64,000 bases of DNA from Sphingomonas sanxanigenens DSM 19645 = NX02 (GCF_000512205.2 NZ_CP006644.1:4416501-4480500); one strand, 5' to 3'. Counted from the stretch's first letter, positions 42,001-51,370 are shown. The notes: generated by a model from the sequence alone, not told the origin. Translations and numbers: made by a program.

Positions 42001-42438
42001 ATGGATTCGACCGAACGCACGCCTGCGGGCGTCCTTCATCTGCTCAATGGCGGCGGCGGGCTGATCGGCCAGCTCATCCGCTACGGCGTTACCGGCGGCT
42101 TCGTCACCGCCGTCGGCGCCGGTGCCTATTGGCTGCTCGCCACCTTCGCGCACATCGCGCCGCTGCTCGCCAATGTCGTGGCCTATCTGGTGGCGATGGG
42201 CCTCGGCTATGTGCTGCACAGCCGCTGGAGCTTCCGCGGCCACGGCAGCCGCGACAATGTGGCCCGCACCACCTCGCGCTTCTTCATCGTCTCGCTGATC
42301 AGCTTCGCGCTGAACTCGCTGTTCGTGTGGGGGCTCACCGGGCCGCTGCATGGCCCGACCTGGTGGCCGGTGGTGCCGATGCTGTTCGTCACTCCGCTCG
42401 TCACCTTCGCGCTCAACCGCCGCTTCGTGTTCGGCTGA
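42001..42438 (+). CDS. GtrA-family membrane protein
   Basis: 145 residues with four membrane helices (IRYGVTGGFVTAVGAGAYWLLA, LLANVVAYLVAMGLGYVLHSRWSF, FFIVSLISFALNSLFVWGL, LFVTPLVTFALNRRFVF). RYxxVG-like entry and NRxFVF ending are GtrA features. GtrA proteins help flip undecaprenyl- or dolichyl-phosphate sugars. It is followed after 40 bp by a GT2 glycosyltransferase, the usual GtrB partner. Confidence 0.9.
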   Translation: MDSTERTPAGVLHLLNGGGGLIGQLIRYGVTGGFVTAVGAGAYWLLATFAHIAPLLANVVAYLVAMGLGYVLHSRWSFRGHGSRDNVARTTSRFFIVSLISFALNSLFVWGLTGPLHGPTWWPVVPMLFVTPLVTFALNRRFVFG

Positions 42439-42478
42439 CGTGCGTGCATTTCCCTTATCCTCGACCGGGACTTGTGGC

Positions 42479-43534
42479 ATGAACGGCGCAACCATGGTGA
42501 CGGCCGACATCCAGCTATCGATCATCGTCCCCGTGAAGGACGAGGAAGAGGCGATCTTCCCGTTCGTCACGCGGGTCTCGGCGATCCTCGAGGCGCTGTT
42601 CCCGGGCGCGCGCCGCCCGGCCTGGGAAATCCTGTTCGTCGACGACGGATCGTGCGACGCGACATTGGCCGCGATCCTCGCCGCCAACCGCGCCGACCGC
42701 CGCGTGCGCGCGGTTTCGCTGTCGCGCAACTTCGGCAAGGAAGCCGCGCTTTCGGCGGGGCTCGACCATGCCTGCGGCCATGCCATCATCCCCATGGACG
42801 TCGACCTGCAGGATCCGCCCGAGGTGATCGGCGCGATGCTCGACAAATGGCGCGAGGGTCATGAGGTCGTCTATGGCGTGCGCGGCAACCGCGAGACCGA
42901 CAGCCTGCCCAAGCGTTTGACCGCCGATCTCTATTACCGCGCGCACAACTGGCTTTCTTCGGACAAGATCCCCGAACATGCCGGCGATTTCCGCCTGCTC
43001 GACCGCCAGGTGGTCGAGGTCATCAAGCGCATGCCGGAGCGCAACCGCTTCATGAAGGGCATGTTCGCCTGGTCCGGCTTCCGCCAGGCCGCGGTCTATT
43101 ATGATCGCGCGCCGCGCGCGGTGGGCACGACCAAGTTCAACTATTGGAAGCTGTGGACGCTCGCGCTCGACGGCATCACCTCCGGCTCCACCTTGCCGCT
43201 GCGCATCTGGAGCTATGTCGGCGTGGTCATCGCGCTGTTCTCGATCGTCTATGCGGTGTTCCTGATGGTGCGCACCTTGCTGTTCGGCGCCGACGTGCCC
43301 GGCTATGCCTCGATGATGACGGCGATCCTATTCCTCGGCGGGCTCCAGCTCATCTCGCTGGGCGTTCTCGGCGAATATGTCGGCCGCATCCTGGTGGAGG
43401 CGAAGGCGCGGCCGCTCTACGTCGTCCGCCAGACGATCGGGATGGAGGGCGATGCCGCGGTGGCGCCCGACCATGGTGCGGCGGAGCCCGACCCCGCCGC
43501 GCTGCCGGGGCCGCCGGTTCGGGCGGCGCGCTGA
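42479..43534 (+). CDS. GT2 glycosyltransferase, GtrB/DPM1-like
   Basis: 351 residues from the ATG at 42479 (42494 possible). GT-A domain: SIIVPVKDEEEAI, VDDGSCDAT, SRNFGKEAALSAGLDHACGHAIIPMDVDLQDPPEVI with the metal-binding DxD-like DVD, and GDFRLLDRQVVEVI. Two C-terminal membrane helices (YVGVVIALFSIVYAVFLMV, ILFLGGLQLISLGVLGEYVGRI) mark the polyprenyl-phosphate hexose synthase group. It acts with the preceding GtrA protein. The stop overlaps the next start (TGATG). Confidence 0.92.
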   Translation: MNGATMVTADIQLSIIVPVKDEEEAIFPFVTRVSAILEALFPGARRPAWEILFVDDGSCDATLAAILAANRADRRVRAVSLSRNFGKEAALSAGLDHACGHAIIPMDVDLQDPPEVIGAMLDKWREGHEVVYGVRGNRETDSLPKRLTADLYYRAHNWLSSDKIPEHAGDFRLLDRQVVEVIKRMPERNRFMKGMFAWSGFRQAAVYYDRAPRAVGTTKFNYWKLWTLALDGITSGSTLPLRIWSYVGVVIALFSIVYAVFLMVRTLLFGADVPGYASMMTAILFLGGLQLISLGVLGEYVGRILVEAKARPLYVVRQTIGMEGDAAVAPDHGAAEPDPAALPGPPVRAAR

Positions 43535-44256
43535 TGGAGCGCGCGGTCTATGAGCGGATGGCCGAACAGGATGCCGTCCACTGGTGGTATGTCGCGCGCC
43601 GCGCGATCCTTTCCACCATCATCCGCCGCCATGTCGACCCGCCAGCCGGCGCGCGCGTGCTGGAGATCGGCTGCGGCACCGGCCATAATTTCGGCATGCT
43701 GGGCGCGTTCGGCGCGGTCGACGGCATCGAGATCGACGCGCCGGCGCGCGCCATCGCCAGCCAACGGCTCGGCCGCCCGGTCGGCAACGCGCCGCTGCCC
43801 GAGCTGACCGGCGTGCCCGACGGCCATTACGACCTGATCGCGCTGCTCGACGTGCTCGAGCATATCGACGGCGACCGCGCCGCGCTCGCCAGCATCCGCC
43901 GCAAGCTCAAGCCCGGCGGCAAGCTGCTGGTGACGGTGCCCGCCAACCCGTGGATGTGGAGCGCGCACGACGTGGTCCACCACCATCATCGCCGCTATTC
44001 GGGTGCCAGCCTGAAGCGCGTCTTCGCCGATGCCGGGCTCAAGATCCGCATGCTCAGCCACTTCAATACGCTGCTGTTCCCGCTGGCGGCGGCGGTGCGG
44101 CTGCTGGGCAAGGCGACCAACAGGCAGGAGGCGGACGACGCGATGCCGGCGCGCACGCTCAACCGGCTGTTCACCCGCATCTTCGGCACCGAGCGCTTCC
44201 TCGTCGGCCGGGTGCCGCTGCCCTTCGGCGTCTCGCTGGTCGCGGTCGTCGAATAA
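43534..44256 (+). CDS. Class I SAM-dependent methyltransferase
   Basis: 240 residues, start fused to the previous stop as TGATG. SAM-binding motif VLEIGCGTGHNFGMLGAFG, then IEIDAPA and DLIALLDVLEHIDGDRAALASIRRKLKPGGKLLVTVPA; a later VVHHHHRRYSG is common in methyltransferases of surface-polysaccharide clusters. A C-terminal hydrophobic stretch may touch the membrane. The target is probably a lipid-linked sugar made by its GT2 neighbour, inferred from position. Confidence 0.9.
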   Translation: MERAVYERMAEQDAVHWWYVARRAILSTIIRRHVDPPAGARVLEIGCGTGHNFGMLGAFGAVDGIEIDAPARAIASQRLGRPVGNAPLPELTGVPDGHYDLIALLDVLEHIDGDRAALASIRRKLKPGGKLLVTVPANPWMWSAHDVVHHHHRRYSGASLKRVFADAGLKIRMLSHFNTLLFPLAAAVRLLGKATNRQEADDAMPARTLNRLFTRIFGTERFLVGRVPLPFGVSLVAVVE

Positions 44257-44324
44257 GCGACACAAACCATCCCGCTCGGCCTGCGACCGATCGGGAGAGG
44301 GTTTCGCTCAGGCGCCGCTTGCTA

Positions 44325-45008
44325 TCAGCCCTCCCCCACCACCGGTTGCGGATGGTGCGGCACCAGGATGAGCGTACGCCCCTCGACCCGCCAGGATTGC
44401 AGGCGGCTGAGGAAGTTCATCCCCAGCACGTCGAGTTCGCCGAAGCTGGGCGAGACGACGACGGGCAATTCGCGCGCGGCGATGTTGCCGAGCTTCAGGT
44501 CGGCGATCTCGGCGGTCTGCGCGCGCACGGTGCCGTTGGCGGTGCGGATCAGCACCGGCATCGCCTCGTCGACGGGACGCAGGCCGGCAGCGGCGGCGGT
44601 ATCCGCGGAGAGCGCGGTGATGGTGGCACCACTGTCGATCAGCATGCGCCGCTCGACGCCGTCGATCGAGACATTCGCCCAGAAATGCCCATCCTTCGCC
44701 ATTGCGATGCGCACTTCCTTGCCGACCACCGTCTGCCGGTCCAGCTTCAGCGCGTCGGCGAAATCGGCGAAGGCCGGGTTGAAGCGCTGGTGCTGGCTGA
44801 CCGCGACGAACAGCAGGCCGGCGATCGCCAGCCAGGTCGCGATCGACAACAAGGTGCCGACCACCGGCACGCGCCGCAGCAGCGACGCCAGGATCACCAC
44901 CGGCACCAGCAGCAGCAGATAGACGGGCAGGTTCGCCGCGATCTCGGTGAAATCGGGCAGGCGCGAGGGCAGATCGAACTGGATGGAGCGGAGCATGGAC
45001 AGCGCCAT
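44325..45008 (-). CDS. Membrane-anchored retropepsin-like aspartic protease
   Basis: 227 residues from the ATG at 45008 (44996 possible). Two N-terminal membrane helices (LPVYLLLLVPVVILASLL, LLSIATWLAIAGLLFVAV) place the rest in the periplasm. The single-lobe clan AA domain has the active motif MLIDSGATITALS and ends FGELDVLGMNFLSRLQSWRVEGRTLIL, as in TIGR02281-type proteases. Like retroviral enzymes it would need to dimerise. It is convergent with the methyltransferase gene. Confidence 0.85.
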   Translation of the reverse strand: MALSMLRSIQFDLPSRLPDFTEIAANLPVYLLLLVPVVILASLLRRVPVVGTLLSIATWLAIAGLLFVAVSQHQRFNPAFADFADALKLDRQTVVGKEVRIAMAKDGHFWANVSIDGVERRMLIDSGATITALSADTAAAAGLRPVDEAMPVLIRTANGTVRAQTAEIADLKLGNIAARELPVVVSPSFGELDVLGMNFLSRLQSWRVEGRTLILVPHHPQPVVGEG

Positions 45009-45106
45009 AGCATGGCGCGCCTGTCTGCACGCTGACCGGCGTTGCCGCATTCGCCGCCCGATGCTATGGGCAATGCCGGTTCCACACGCGACGAGGGAGG
45101 GCAAGG

Positions 45107-45175
45107 ATGGCTGATTCGACCGGCATGCTGCGCCTTTCCGGACTCCACCCGGCGTTCGGCAAAGCCCGACGCTGA
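45107..45175 (+). CDS. Putative 22-residue upstream ORF
   Basis: ATG preceded by GGGAGGGCAAGG, a very strong ribosome site. The peptide starts MADSTGMLRLSGL and ends FGKARR. It lies 104 bp before the ABC exporter, which itself has a weak ribosome site, so it could be a leader. A still shorter ORF (14 codons) follows at 45190. Nothing beyond the ribosome site supports it. Confidence 0.3.
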   Translation: MADSTGMLRLSGLHPAFGKARR

Positions 45176-45279
45176 GTCCCGCGGCCGCCATGAGCGGCCC
45201 CAAACGTCCGGACGACCCCGTCCACCCGATCTGATCATCGCTATCCGGAGCCGGCGCCCGCGCGCCGTGAACGCACATC

Positions 45280-47127
45280 ATGTCCGAACCACGCAAGAAA
45301 CCGCCGGGCGGCCGGATCGGCGCCGTCCTGGGCTTCACCTTCCGCCACTGGCGCACCGAGCGCCGCCGCGCGATACTGATCGCGCTGGCGATCAGCACCG
45401 CCACCGCGACCGAGGTTGCCGTGCCGCTGTTCGCCGGCCGCCTGGTCGATGCGCTGTCGGGTGCGAACCTGCGCGGCGCGATGACCGCGTTCCTGGCGAT
45501 GGTCGCGCTCGGCCTCGCGATGGTGGCGCTGCGCCACCTCGCCTGGATGGGCACCATCCCCTTCACCTTGCGGCTGATGGGCAATATCGCCGAACAGGCC
45601 TTCCATCGCGTCCAGCGTTTCTCGACCGACTGGCATGCGAACAGCTTCGCTGGCTCCACCGTGCGCAAGATCACGCGCGGGATCTGGGCGCTCGACATCA
45701 TGAACGACGTGCTGCTGCTGGCGCTGCTGCCCTCGCTGGTCGTCCTGCTCGGCACGATGGTGATGCTGGGCATCCAGGCGCCGTTGCTCGGTGCGATCAT
45801 GGGTGTGGGCGCACTGCTCTATGTCGGGCTGACCGTGGTGCTGGCGACGCGCTGGGTGGCGCCCGCCTCGACGCTATCGAACGCGTGGGACACGAAGATG
45901 GGCGGGCTGCTCTCCGACGCGATCGGTGCCAATTCCGTCGTCAAGGCGTTCGGCGCGGAGGATCGCGAGGAGCAGCGCTTCGGCACGCTGGTGGGCAAAT
46001 GGCGCAAGCGCGCGCGGCGCACCTGGACCCGCGCGACCTGGTCCGGCACCGCGCAGCTCATGGTGTTGTGGACGGTCCGCACCGCGCTGGTCGGCGGCGC
46101 GCTGTGGCTGTGGGCGCAGGGCAAGGCGACGCCGGGCGACATCGCCTATGTGCTGACCAGCTATTTCGTCGTCCACGGCTATCTCGTCGACATCGGCCAG
46201 CACGTCCATCACCTGCAGCGCGCGGTGAACGAGATGGAGGAACTGGTCGCGCTGCACGACGAGCCGCTGGGGATCGACGATGCCGCCGATGCGCTGCCGA
46301 TCATGGTGGGCGCGGGCGAGATCCGCTTCGACCATGTCGGCTTCCGCTATGGCGGACATGAGACGCCGCTCTACGACGATCTTCACGTCACCATCGCCGC
46401 GGGGCAGCGCGTCGGGCTGGTCGGCCATTCCGGGTCGGGCAAGACCAGCTTCGTCAAGCTGATCCAGCGGCTGTACGACGTGACCGAAGGCGCCGTGCTG
46501 ATCGACGGGCAGGATGTCCGCGCGGCGACACAGCAGTCGCTGCGCCGCCAGATCGCGATGGTGCAGCAGGAACCGATCCTGTTCCATCGCAGCCTTGCCG
46601 ACAACATCGCCTATGCCCGGCCCGGCGCCACCCGCGCCGAGATCGAGCGTGCGGCGCGCCTCGCCAACGCGCATGACTTCATCGAGCGGCTGCCGCGCGG
46701 CTATGCGACATTGGTCGGCGAACGCGGCGTCAAGCTGTCCGGCGGCGAGCGCCAGCGCGTCGCGCTCGCCCGCGCCTTCCTGGCGGATGCGCCGATCCTG
46801 ATCCTCGACGAAGCGACCTCAAGCCTCGATTCGGAGAGCGAGGCGCTGATCCAGCAGGCGATGGACCGGCTGATGCAGGGCCGCACCGCGATCGTCATCG
46901 CCCACCGCCTGTCGACGGTGCGCGCGCTCGACCGCATCCTCGTGTTCGACCGCGGCCGGATCGTCGAGGATGGCGATCATGCGGCGCTGCTGACTCAGAA
47001 GGACGGCATCTACCGCCGCCTGTTCGACCGCCAAGCGGGGGCCGGCGCGCCCATCCTCGCTCCGCTGGAAGACCTGTTCGGCGACGGCGCGGAGGATGAT
47101 GCCCAGATCGCGGCGTCCGGGCGGTAG
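45280..47127 (+). CDS. MsbA-like ABC exporter (fused permease-ATPase)
   Basis: 615 residues. Six membrane helices (about 25-320) precede a nucleotide-binding domain with Walker A GHSGSGKTS, Q-loop MVQQEPILF, signature LSGGERQRVALARAFL, Walker B ILILDEATSSLD and H-loop IAHRLSTV. This is the full half-transporter form that works as a homodimer, flipping lipids or exporting drugs. It is unlinked to kdsB/lpxK genes, so a general multidrug or lipid role is as likely as true MsbA. The C-terminal tail of ~30 residues is acidic. Confidence 0.9.
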   Translation: MSEPRKKPPGGRIGAVLGFTFRHWRTERRRAILIALAISTATATEVAVPLFAGRLVDALSGANLRGAMTAFLAMVALGLAMVALRHLAWMGTIPFTLRLMGNIAEQAFHRVQRFSTDWHANSFAGSTVRKITRGIWALDIMNDVLLLALLPSLVVLLGTMVMLGIQAPLLGAIMGVGALLYVGLTVVLATRWVAPASTLSNAWDTKMGGLLSDAIGANSVVKAFGAEDREEQRFGTLVGKWRKRARRTWTRATWSGTAQLMVLWTVRTALVGGALWLWAQGKATPGDIAYVLTSYFVVHGYLVDIGQHVHHLQRAVNEMEELVALHDEPLGIDDAADALPIMVGAGEIRFDHVGFRYGGHETPLYDDLHVTIAAGQRVGLVGHSGSGKTSFVKLIQRLYDVTEGAVLIDGQDVRAATQQSLRRQIAMVQQEPILFHRSLADNIAYARPGATRAEIERAARLANAHDFIERLPRGYATLVGERGVKLSGGERQRVALARAFLADAPILILDEATSSLDSESEALIQQAMDRLMQGRTAIVIAHRLSTVRALDRILVFDRGRIVEDGDHAALLTQKDGIYRRLFDRQAGAGAPILAPLEDLFGDGAEDDAQIAASGR

Positions 47128-47254
47128 GGCGCTGCGGTAGGGCGGGAAAGGGCTTGCCGGCCGCCGCCGGTACCCCCGCTTCGACCGACGGCGCTTGAAC
47201 CCTCCGCCAATCCGCGCCATTTTGACCGGGCAAGGGGTTGGAGGACGATTACTG

Positions 47255-48454
47255 ATGGCAAGCACGGCAAAGGTCGCGGAACCCGACCTCGTCCTGAGCG
47301 CCCCCGATCCGGTTCCGGTCGTGTCGACCGCGAAGGCGGCCGGGCTGGTGCCGCTGGAGGATGACAAGAAGACCAAGCTCGACGCGAAGGTGGACGCCTT
47401 CGTCGAGGATCTGATCGCGCAGGACGTCAACTCGCCCGAATTCGGCAAGCGGGTGGATGCGATCACCAATATGGGCCGCAAGGAAATCGCCGACGCGGCC
47501 GGGCAATCCAACCGCTTCCTCGACCGGCCGGTGAAGGCGATCGACACCGAAACCGGGATCGGCGCCGACCTGATCGAACTGCGCCGCACCGTCGAGAAGC
47601 TCGATCCGGCGGCAAACGGCAAGTTCTTCAACAAGCGCGGCTTCCTCAGCCGGTTGATGGGATCGACCGTCAGCAATTATTTCGACCAGTACAAGTCGGC
47701 GCAGTCGCACATCAGCGGCATTCTCGGCGCGCTCGCGTCCGGCAAGGACGAACTGCTGAAGGACAATGCGGCGATCGCGGTGGAACGGCAGAACCTCTGG
47801 GCGGCGATGGGCCGGCTGGAACAGATGATCCACGTCGCCAAGGCGATGGACGCGCGGCTGGAAGAGCGCGCCGCCGAACTGGAGGCGACCGATCCGGCCA
47901 AGTCCAAGGCGGTCAAGGAAACCGCCTTGTTCTATGTGCGGCAGCGCACGCAGGATCTGCTGACGCAGATGGCGGTGACGGTGCAAGGCTATCTCGCGCT
48001 CGATCTGGTCAAGAAGAACAATGTCGAACTGATCAAGGGCGTCGACCGCGCCTCCACCACGACGGTGGCGGCGCTGCGCACCGCGATCACCGTCGCGCAG
48101 GCGCTGACCAACCAGCGGCTGGTGCTGGAACAGATCACCGCGCTCAACACGACCACCGCGGGCATCATCGACGGCACCGGCGAGATGCTGAAGACGCAGA
48201 CCGCGGCGATCCACGAGCAGGCGGCCTCCTCGACCATCCCGGTCGAGACGCTGCAGCGCGCCTTCCAGAACATCTACGACACGATGGATTCGATCGACAC
48301 CTTCAAGTTGAAGGCGCTCGATTCGATGAAGACGACGGTGACGACGCTGTCGAACGAAGTCGAGAAATCGAAGGGCTATATCGCGCGGGCCGAGGGCGCC
48401 GCGCAGGCCGCCAACACGCCGGCGGCGAGCCCCTTCACGATCGAGGCGAGCTGA
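47255..48454 (+). CDS. TelA-family toxic-anion-resistance protein
   Basis: 399 residues from the ATG at 47255 (GGAGG 11 nt upstream). A helical, coiled-coil-rich PF05816-type protein: FVEDLIAQDVNSPEFGKRVDAITNMGRKEI, NKRGFLSRLMGSTVSNYFDQYKSAQSHISGIL, ALFYVRQRTQDLLTQMAVTVQGYLALDLVKKNN and TTVAALRTAITVAQALTNQR are its hallmarks. The family is tied to tellurite, lantibiotic and membrane-stress tolerance. It precedes an XpaC-like gene by 4 nt, the common partner. Confidence 0.92.
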   Translation: MASTAKVAEPDLVLSAPDPVPVVSTAKAAGLVPLEDDKKTKLDAKVDAFVEDLIAQDVNSPEFGKRVDAITNMGRKEIADAAGQSNRFLDRPVKAIDTETGIGADLIELRRTVEKLDPAANGKFFNKRGFLSRLMGSTVSNYFDQYKSAQSHISGILGALASGKDELLKDNAAIAVERQNLWAAMGRLEQMIHVAKAMDARLEERAAELEATDPAKSKAVKETALFYVRQRTQDLLTQMAVTVQGYLALDLVKKNNVELIKGVDRASTTTVAALRTAITVAQALTNQRLVLEQITALNTTTAGIIDGTGEMLKTQTAAIHEQAASSTIPVETLQRAFQNIYDTMDSIDTFKLKALDSMKTTVTTLSNEVEKSKGYIARAEGAAQAANTPAASPFTIEAS

Positions 48455-48458
48455 GGCC

Positions 48459-49166
48459 ATGACCGACGTCGATCGGGCGGTCGCACGGGCGGGGGATTAT
48501 CTCCATCGCACGCGCGGTAACGCGCGCCTTGCCAAGCGCAGCCAGCAGCGCCGTCGCGAACGCGCCCGCGCGCGGCTGGGCCTTACCCTATCCGCCATCC
48601 TGCTGATCGCGGTGGGCACCATCGGCTGGGGGCTCGCGATCGGACCGATCGGGCTCGGCGGACTGTTCCTGTCGCTGCTGCTGATGGTCGTCGCGGCGGG
48701 CGTGATCATCGCCTGGCCGTCGGGGGCGGACGGCGCGCCGCCGACCGCAGCCACCGAACTCGCCCGGCTGCCGCTGCAGACCGAGGACTGGCTGGCGAGC
48801 CAGCGCCCCGCCCTTCCCGCCCCGGCGGTCAATCTCGTCGATGGCATCGGGCTGAAGCTGGAGACGCTGAGCACGCAACTCAACGCGCTCGACGAGCGTG
48901 AGCCCGCCGCGCTCCAGATCCGCAAGCTCGTCGGCGACGACCTCCCCGAACTGGTCAGGGGCTGGCAGCGCGTGCCCGAGCCGATGCGGCGCGAGGAACG
49001 CAACGGCATGACGCCGGACCGGCAGCTCGTGGAAGGATTGCAGGTGGTGGACGGCGAGCTGAAGCGGATCAGCGAACAGATCGCCGCGGGCGATCTCGAC
49101 AAGCTGGCGGTGCAGGAAAAATTCCTGCAGCTCAAATATCGCGGCGATCCCGAGCTCGAAGGCTGA
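48459..49166 (+). CDS. XpaC-like membrane protein
   Basis: 235 residues. A basic N-terminus (RSQQRRRERARARLG) leads to two membrane helices (about 41-85), then a helical cytosolic domain (ALQIRKLVGDDLPELVRGWQRVP... EKFLQLKY). This resembles 5-bromo-4-chloroindolyl-phosphate-hydrolysis (XpaC) proteins, which pair with TelA in many bacteria. The 4-nt gap after telA supports a common transcript. The biochemical role is unknown. Confidence 0.78.
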   Translation: MTDVDRAVARAGDYLHRTRGNARLAKRSQQRRRERARARLGLTLSAILLIAVGTIGWGLAIGPIGLGGLFLSLLLMVVAAGVIIAWPSGADGAPPTAATELARLPLQTEDWLASQRPALPAPAVNLVDGIGLKLETLSTQLNALDEREPAALQIRKLVGDDLPELVRGWQRVPEPMRREERNGMTPDRQLVEGLQVVDGELKRISEQIAAGDLDKLAVQEKFLQLKYRGDPELEG

Positions 49167-49198
49167 ACCGCCGGCCCCGGGGTCGGCGGCGCGCGTGC

Positions 49199-49402
49199 CT
49201 ATCCAGCCCGGCCAGCGGCCTTGCGGTCGTGGTTTTCCATTTCCTGCGTCGTCGGCACGCGCCAGCCCTTGATCGGATCGCGCACCAGCACGGTGCCGCA
49301 CGATTTGCAGGTCGACCACCAATAGTCGAGGTCATGCCGCGCCTGTCCACGGTCGGGCGTATGCCGACCCAGCAGGCACGATAACTGATTCACCAACCGC
49401 AT
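49199..49402 (-). CDS. Small zinc-ribbon-like protein
   Basis: 67 residues starting MRLVNQLSCLLGRHTPDRG. A CxxC knuckle (STCKSCGTVLVRDP) together with Cys9 and His14 could bind zinc, followed by IKGWRVPT. It has the look of a conserved small sphingomonad protein, but I do not know a function. It faces the XpaC gene convergently and is preceded by an AT-richer 100-bp gap, probably its promoter. Confidence 0.72.
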   Translation of the reverse strand: MRLVNQLSCLLGRHTPDRGQARHDLDYWWSTCKSCGTVLVRDPIKGWRVPTTQEMENHDRKAAGRAG

Positions 49403-49502
49403 CTACATGCATCCGCTCGATTTTTCCGCAGTGCAGCATCTCATCCGTTGCGGATGTTGTCACGTGCGGAATCGACAAGTGCTGTATGCGTCGAGGTAAG
49501 CC

Positions 49503-50027
49503 CTATGCCATGGGCGGCGTGCCCGGCCCGCCGCCGCGCACCTTGGTGCCCCGCCAATCGAAATAGGCCGCCACCAGATCGGCGTGCGAGCGATCGAGCC
49601 CCTGCATCGTCAGGTTGACGTCACCGAAGCCGAGCGTCTTGTTGGCATTGGCGAGCCGTCCCATCAGCGATGTCGGCGGATGTTCCTCCGGGCGCCACAG
49701 CCACAGGCTCAGGAAGCGCTGGCCCATCATGTCGGTCTCGCGCGCCTCGCGGATCGCCGAGAAGGCGATCGGCTTTTCGGCCCAGCGCCGCCAATAGACG
49801 CCGCGGGCGTCGATCCGCACCTGCACCGCGCCATCGAACAGGATGCGCGCGATCGCGAAGCCGGCCCCCAGGAAGAAAATGACGCCGATCGGCGCAATGA
49901 TCTTCGCAACCAGCGTGTCGATGAAGAACAGCGCGGCGGAAAGCGCGGTCATCCCGAGCGCGAGCAGCATCAGCAGCCCGGTGCGCAGGCGCGAGGTGCG
50001 CGCTTCGAACGGCCTTGCGGCGGTCAC
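49503..50027 (-). CDS. Membrane protein of unknown function
   Basis: 174 residues from a GTG that overlaps the stop of the upstream CBS-protein gene (GTGA). Two adjacent membrane helices (LLMLLALGMTALSAALFFI, IIAPIGVIFFLGAGFAIARIL) are followed by a PH-like beta-rich domain (VQVRIDARGVYWRRWAEKPIAFSAIREARETDMMGQRFLSLWL). That layout recalls bacterial PH-domain proteins. Translational coupling to the CBS transporter suggests a linked membrane task. Confidence 0.72.
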   Translation of the reverse strand: MTAARPFEARTSRLRTGLLMLLALGMTALSAALFFIDTLVAKIIAPIGVIFFLGAGFAIARILFDGAVQVRIDARGVYWRRWAEKPIAFSAIREARETDMMGQRFLSLWLWRPEEHPPTSLMGRLANANKTLGFGDVNLTMQGLDRSHADLVAAYFDWRGTKVRGGGPGTPPMA

Positions 50028-51370
50028 GCCACCACCCCGCGGCCGCGCGGCTTGCGCGCGCGCGCGATCAGCAGCCGATCGATCTTGCGCCCGTCCATGT
50101 CCACCACCTCGATCCGCCACCCCTGCGCCGTGAAATGCTCTCCGGTCGTCGGCAGATGCTTGAGCACCGAGAGCACATAGCCGGCCGCCGTCGCATAATC
50201 GCGATCCTCCGGCAGCGCGATTTCGAGCCGTTCCGCAAGCAGGTCCGCCGACATCGAGCCGGCAACGAGCAGGCTGCCATCCTCGCGTTCGACCAGTTCG
50301 GGATCGGTATCCTCATCCTGATCGGAAACGAAGGTGCCAACGATCGCGCGCAGCAGGTCGACCGGCGTCACCAACCCTTCGAAATGGCCATATTCGTCGT
50401 GGATCAGCCCCATCGGCACGTCGGCAGCGCGCAACCGGTCGAGCGCGTCCATCGCGTCGAGCTGATCGGGGATCACCGGCGCGTGGCGCATCAGCCCGGC
50501 CAGATCGAGCGTCCCGCCCGCGATCAGCGCCTTGACGATGTCGCGCGACTGGACGACGCCGATGATGTTGTCGACCGAGCCCGACGCGACCGGCAGCCGG
50601 CTGTGCTGCAGTTCGGCCAGCGCATTGCGCACCGCGTCGCGATCCGCGGTGACGTCGATCCAGTTAACCTCGGTGCGCGGCGTCATCACCTCGCGGACGG
50701 GACGGTCCGCGAGCCGCACGACACCCGAGATGAAGGCCCGCTCGCTCTCTTCGATCAGGCCGGACCTGCTCGCTTCCGCCACGATCAGGTGCAGTTCCTC
50801 CACCGTGACATGATGTTCCGATTCGCGGCTCATCCCGAGCAGGCGGAAGATCGCGCTGCTCGACCGATCGAGCACCCACACGATCGGCGCGGTGATTTTC
50901 GACAGCCACAGCATCGGCATCGCCACCGCCGCGGCGATCGGCTCCGGATTGCGCAGCGCGAACTGCTTGGGAACAAGCTCGCCGACGATCAGCGACAGAT
51001 AGGTGGTGATCGCGATGACCAGCGCGAAACCCGCCTCCCCCGCGATTTTCGCGGGTACGCCCAGATATTGCAGGCGTTCCGCGGTGGGCATGCCGAGGCT
51101 GGCACCCGAATAAGCACCGGCGAGGATACCGATCAAGGTGATGCCGATCTGCACCGTCGACAGGAATTTGCCCGGATCGGCGGCGAGATCGATCGCCGCA
51201 CGCGCGCCGAATCGGTCCGCGCGCGCCATCGCTTCCAGACGTGGCTTGCGCGCCGAGACGACGGCAAGCTCCGACATGGCGAAAACGCCGTTGAGCGCGA
51301 CCAGCACGATGATGATCGCGACGTCGGACAAGGGAAAGGGGGCAAGCGGCGGCATAAATGTCGTCACCAC
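50024..51370 (-). CDS. HlyC/CorC (CNNM-type) protein with CBS pair
   Basis: 448 residues. An N-terminal DUF21 membrane domain (about 15-205, VALNGVFAMSELAVVSARKPRLE, STVQIGITLIGILAGAYSGA, GELVPKQFALRNPE) is followed by two CBS motifs (VREVMTPRTEVNWID; DEYGHFEGLVTPVDLLRAIVG) and a CorC/HlyC C-terminal domain (GWRIEVVDMDGRKIDRLLI). Relatives handle Mg2+ or Co2+ efflux at the inner membrane. The older hemolysin name is misleading. It is followed by the overlapping PH-like gene. Confidence 0.92.
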   Translation of the reverse strand: MVTTFMPPLAPFPLSDVAIIIVLVALNGVFAMSELAVVSARKPRLEAMARADRFGARAAIDLAADPGKFLSTVQIGITLIGILAGAYSGASLGMPTAERLQYLGVPAKIAGEAGFALVIAITTYLSLIVGELVPKQFALRNPEPIAAAVAMPMLWLSKITAPIVWVLDRSSSAIFRLLGMSRESEHHVTVEELHLIVAEASRSGLIEESERAFISGVVRLADRPVREVMTPRTEVNWIDVTADRDAVRNALAELQHSRLPVASGSVDNIIGVVQSRDIVKALIAGGTLDLAGLMRHAPVIPDQLDAMDALDRLRAADVPMGLIHDEYGHFEGLVTPVDLLRAIVGTFVSDQDEDTDPELVEREDGSLLVAGSMSADLLAERLEIALPEDRDYATAAGYVLSVLKHLPTTGEHFTAQGWRIEVVDMDGRKIDRLLIARARKPRGRGVVA

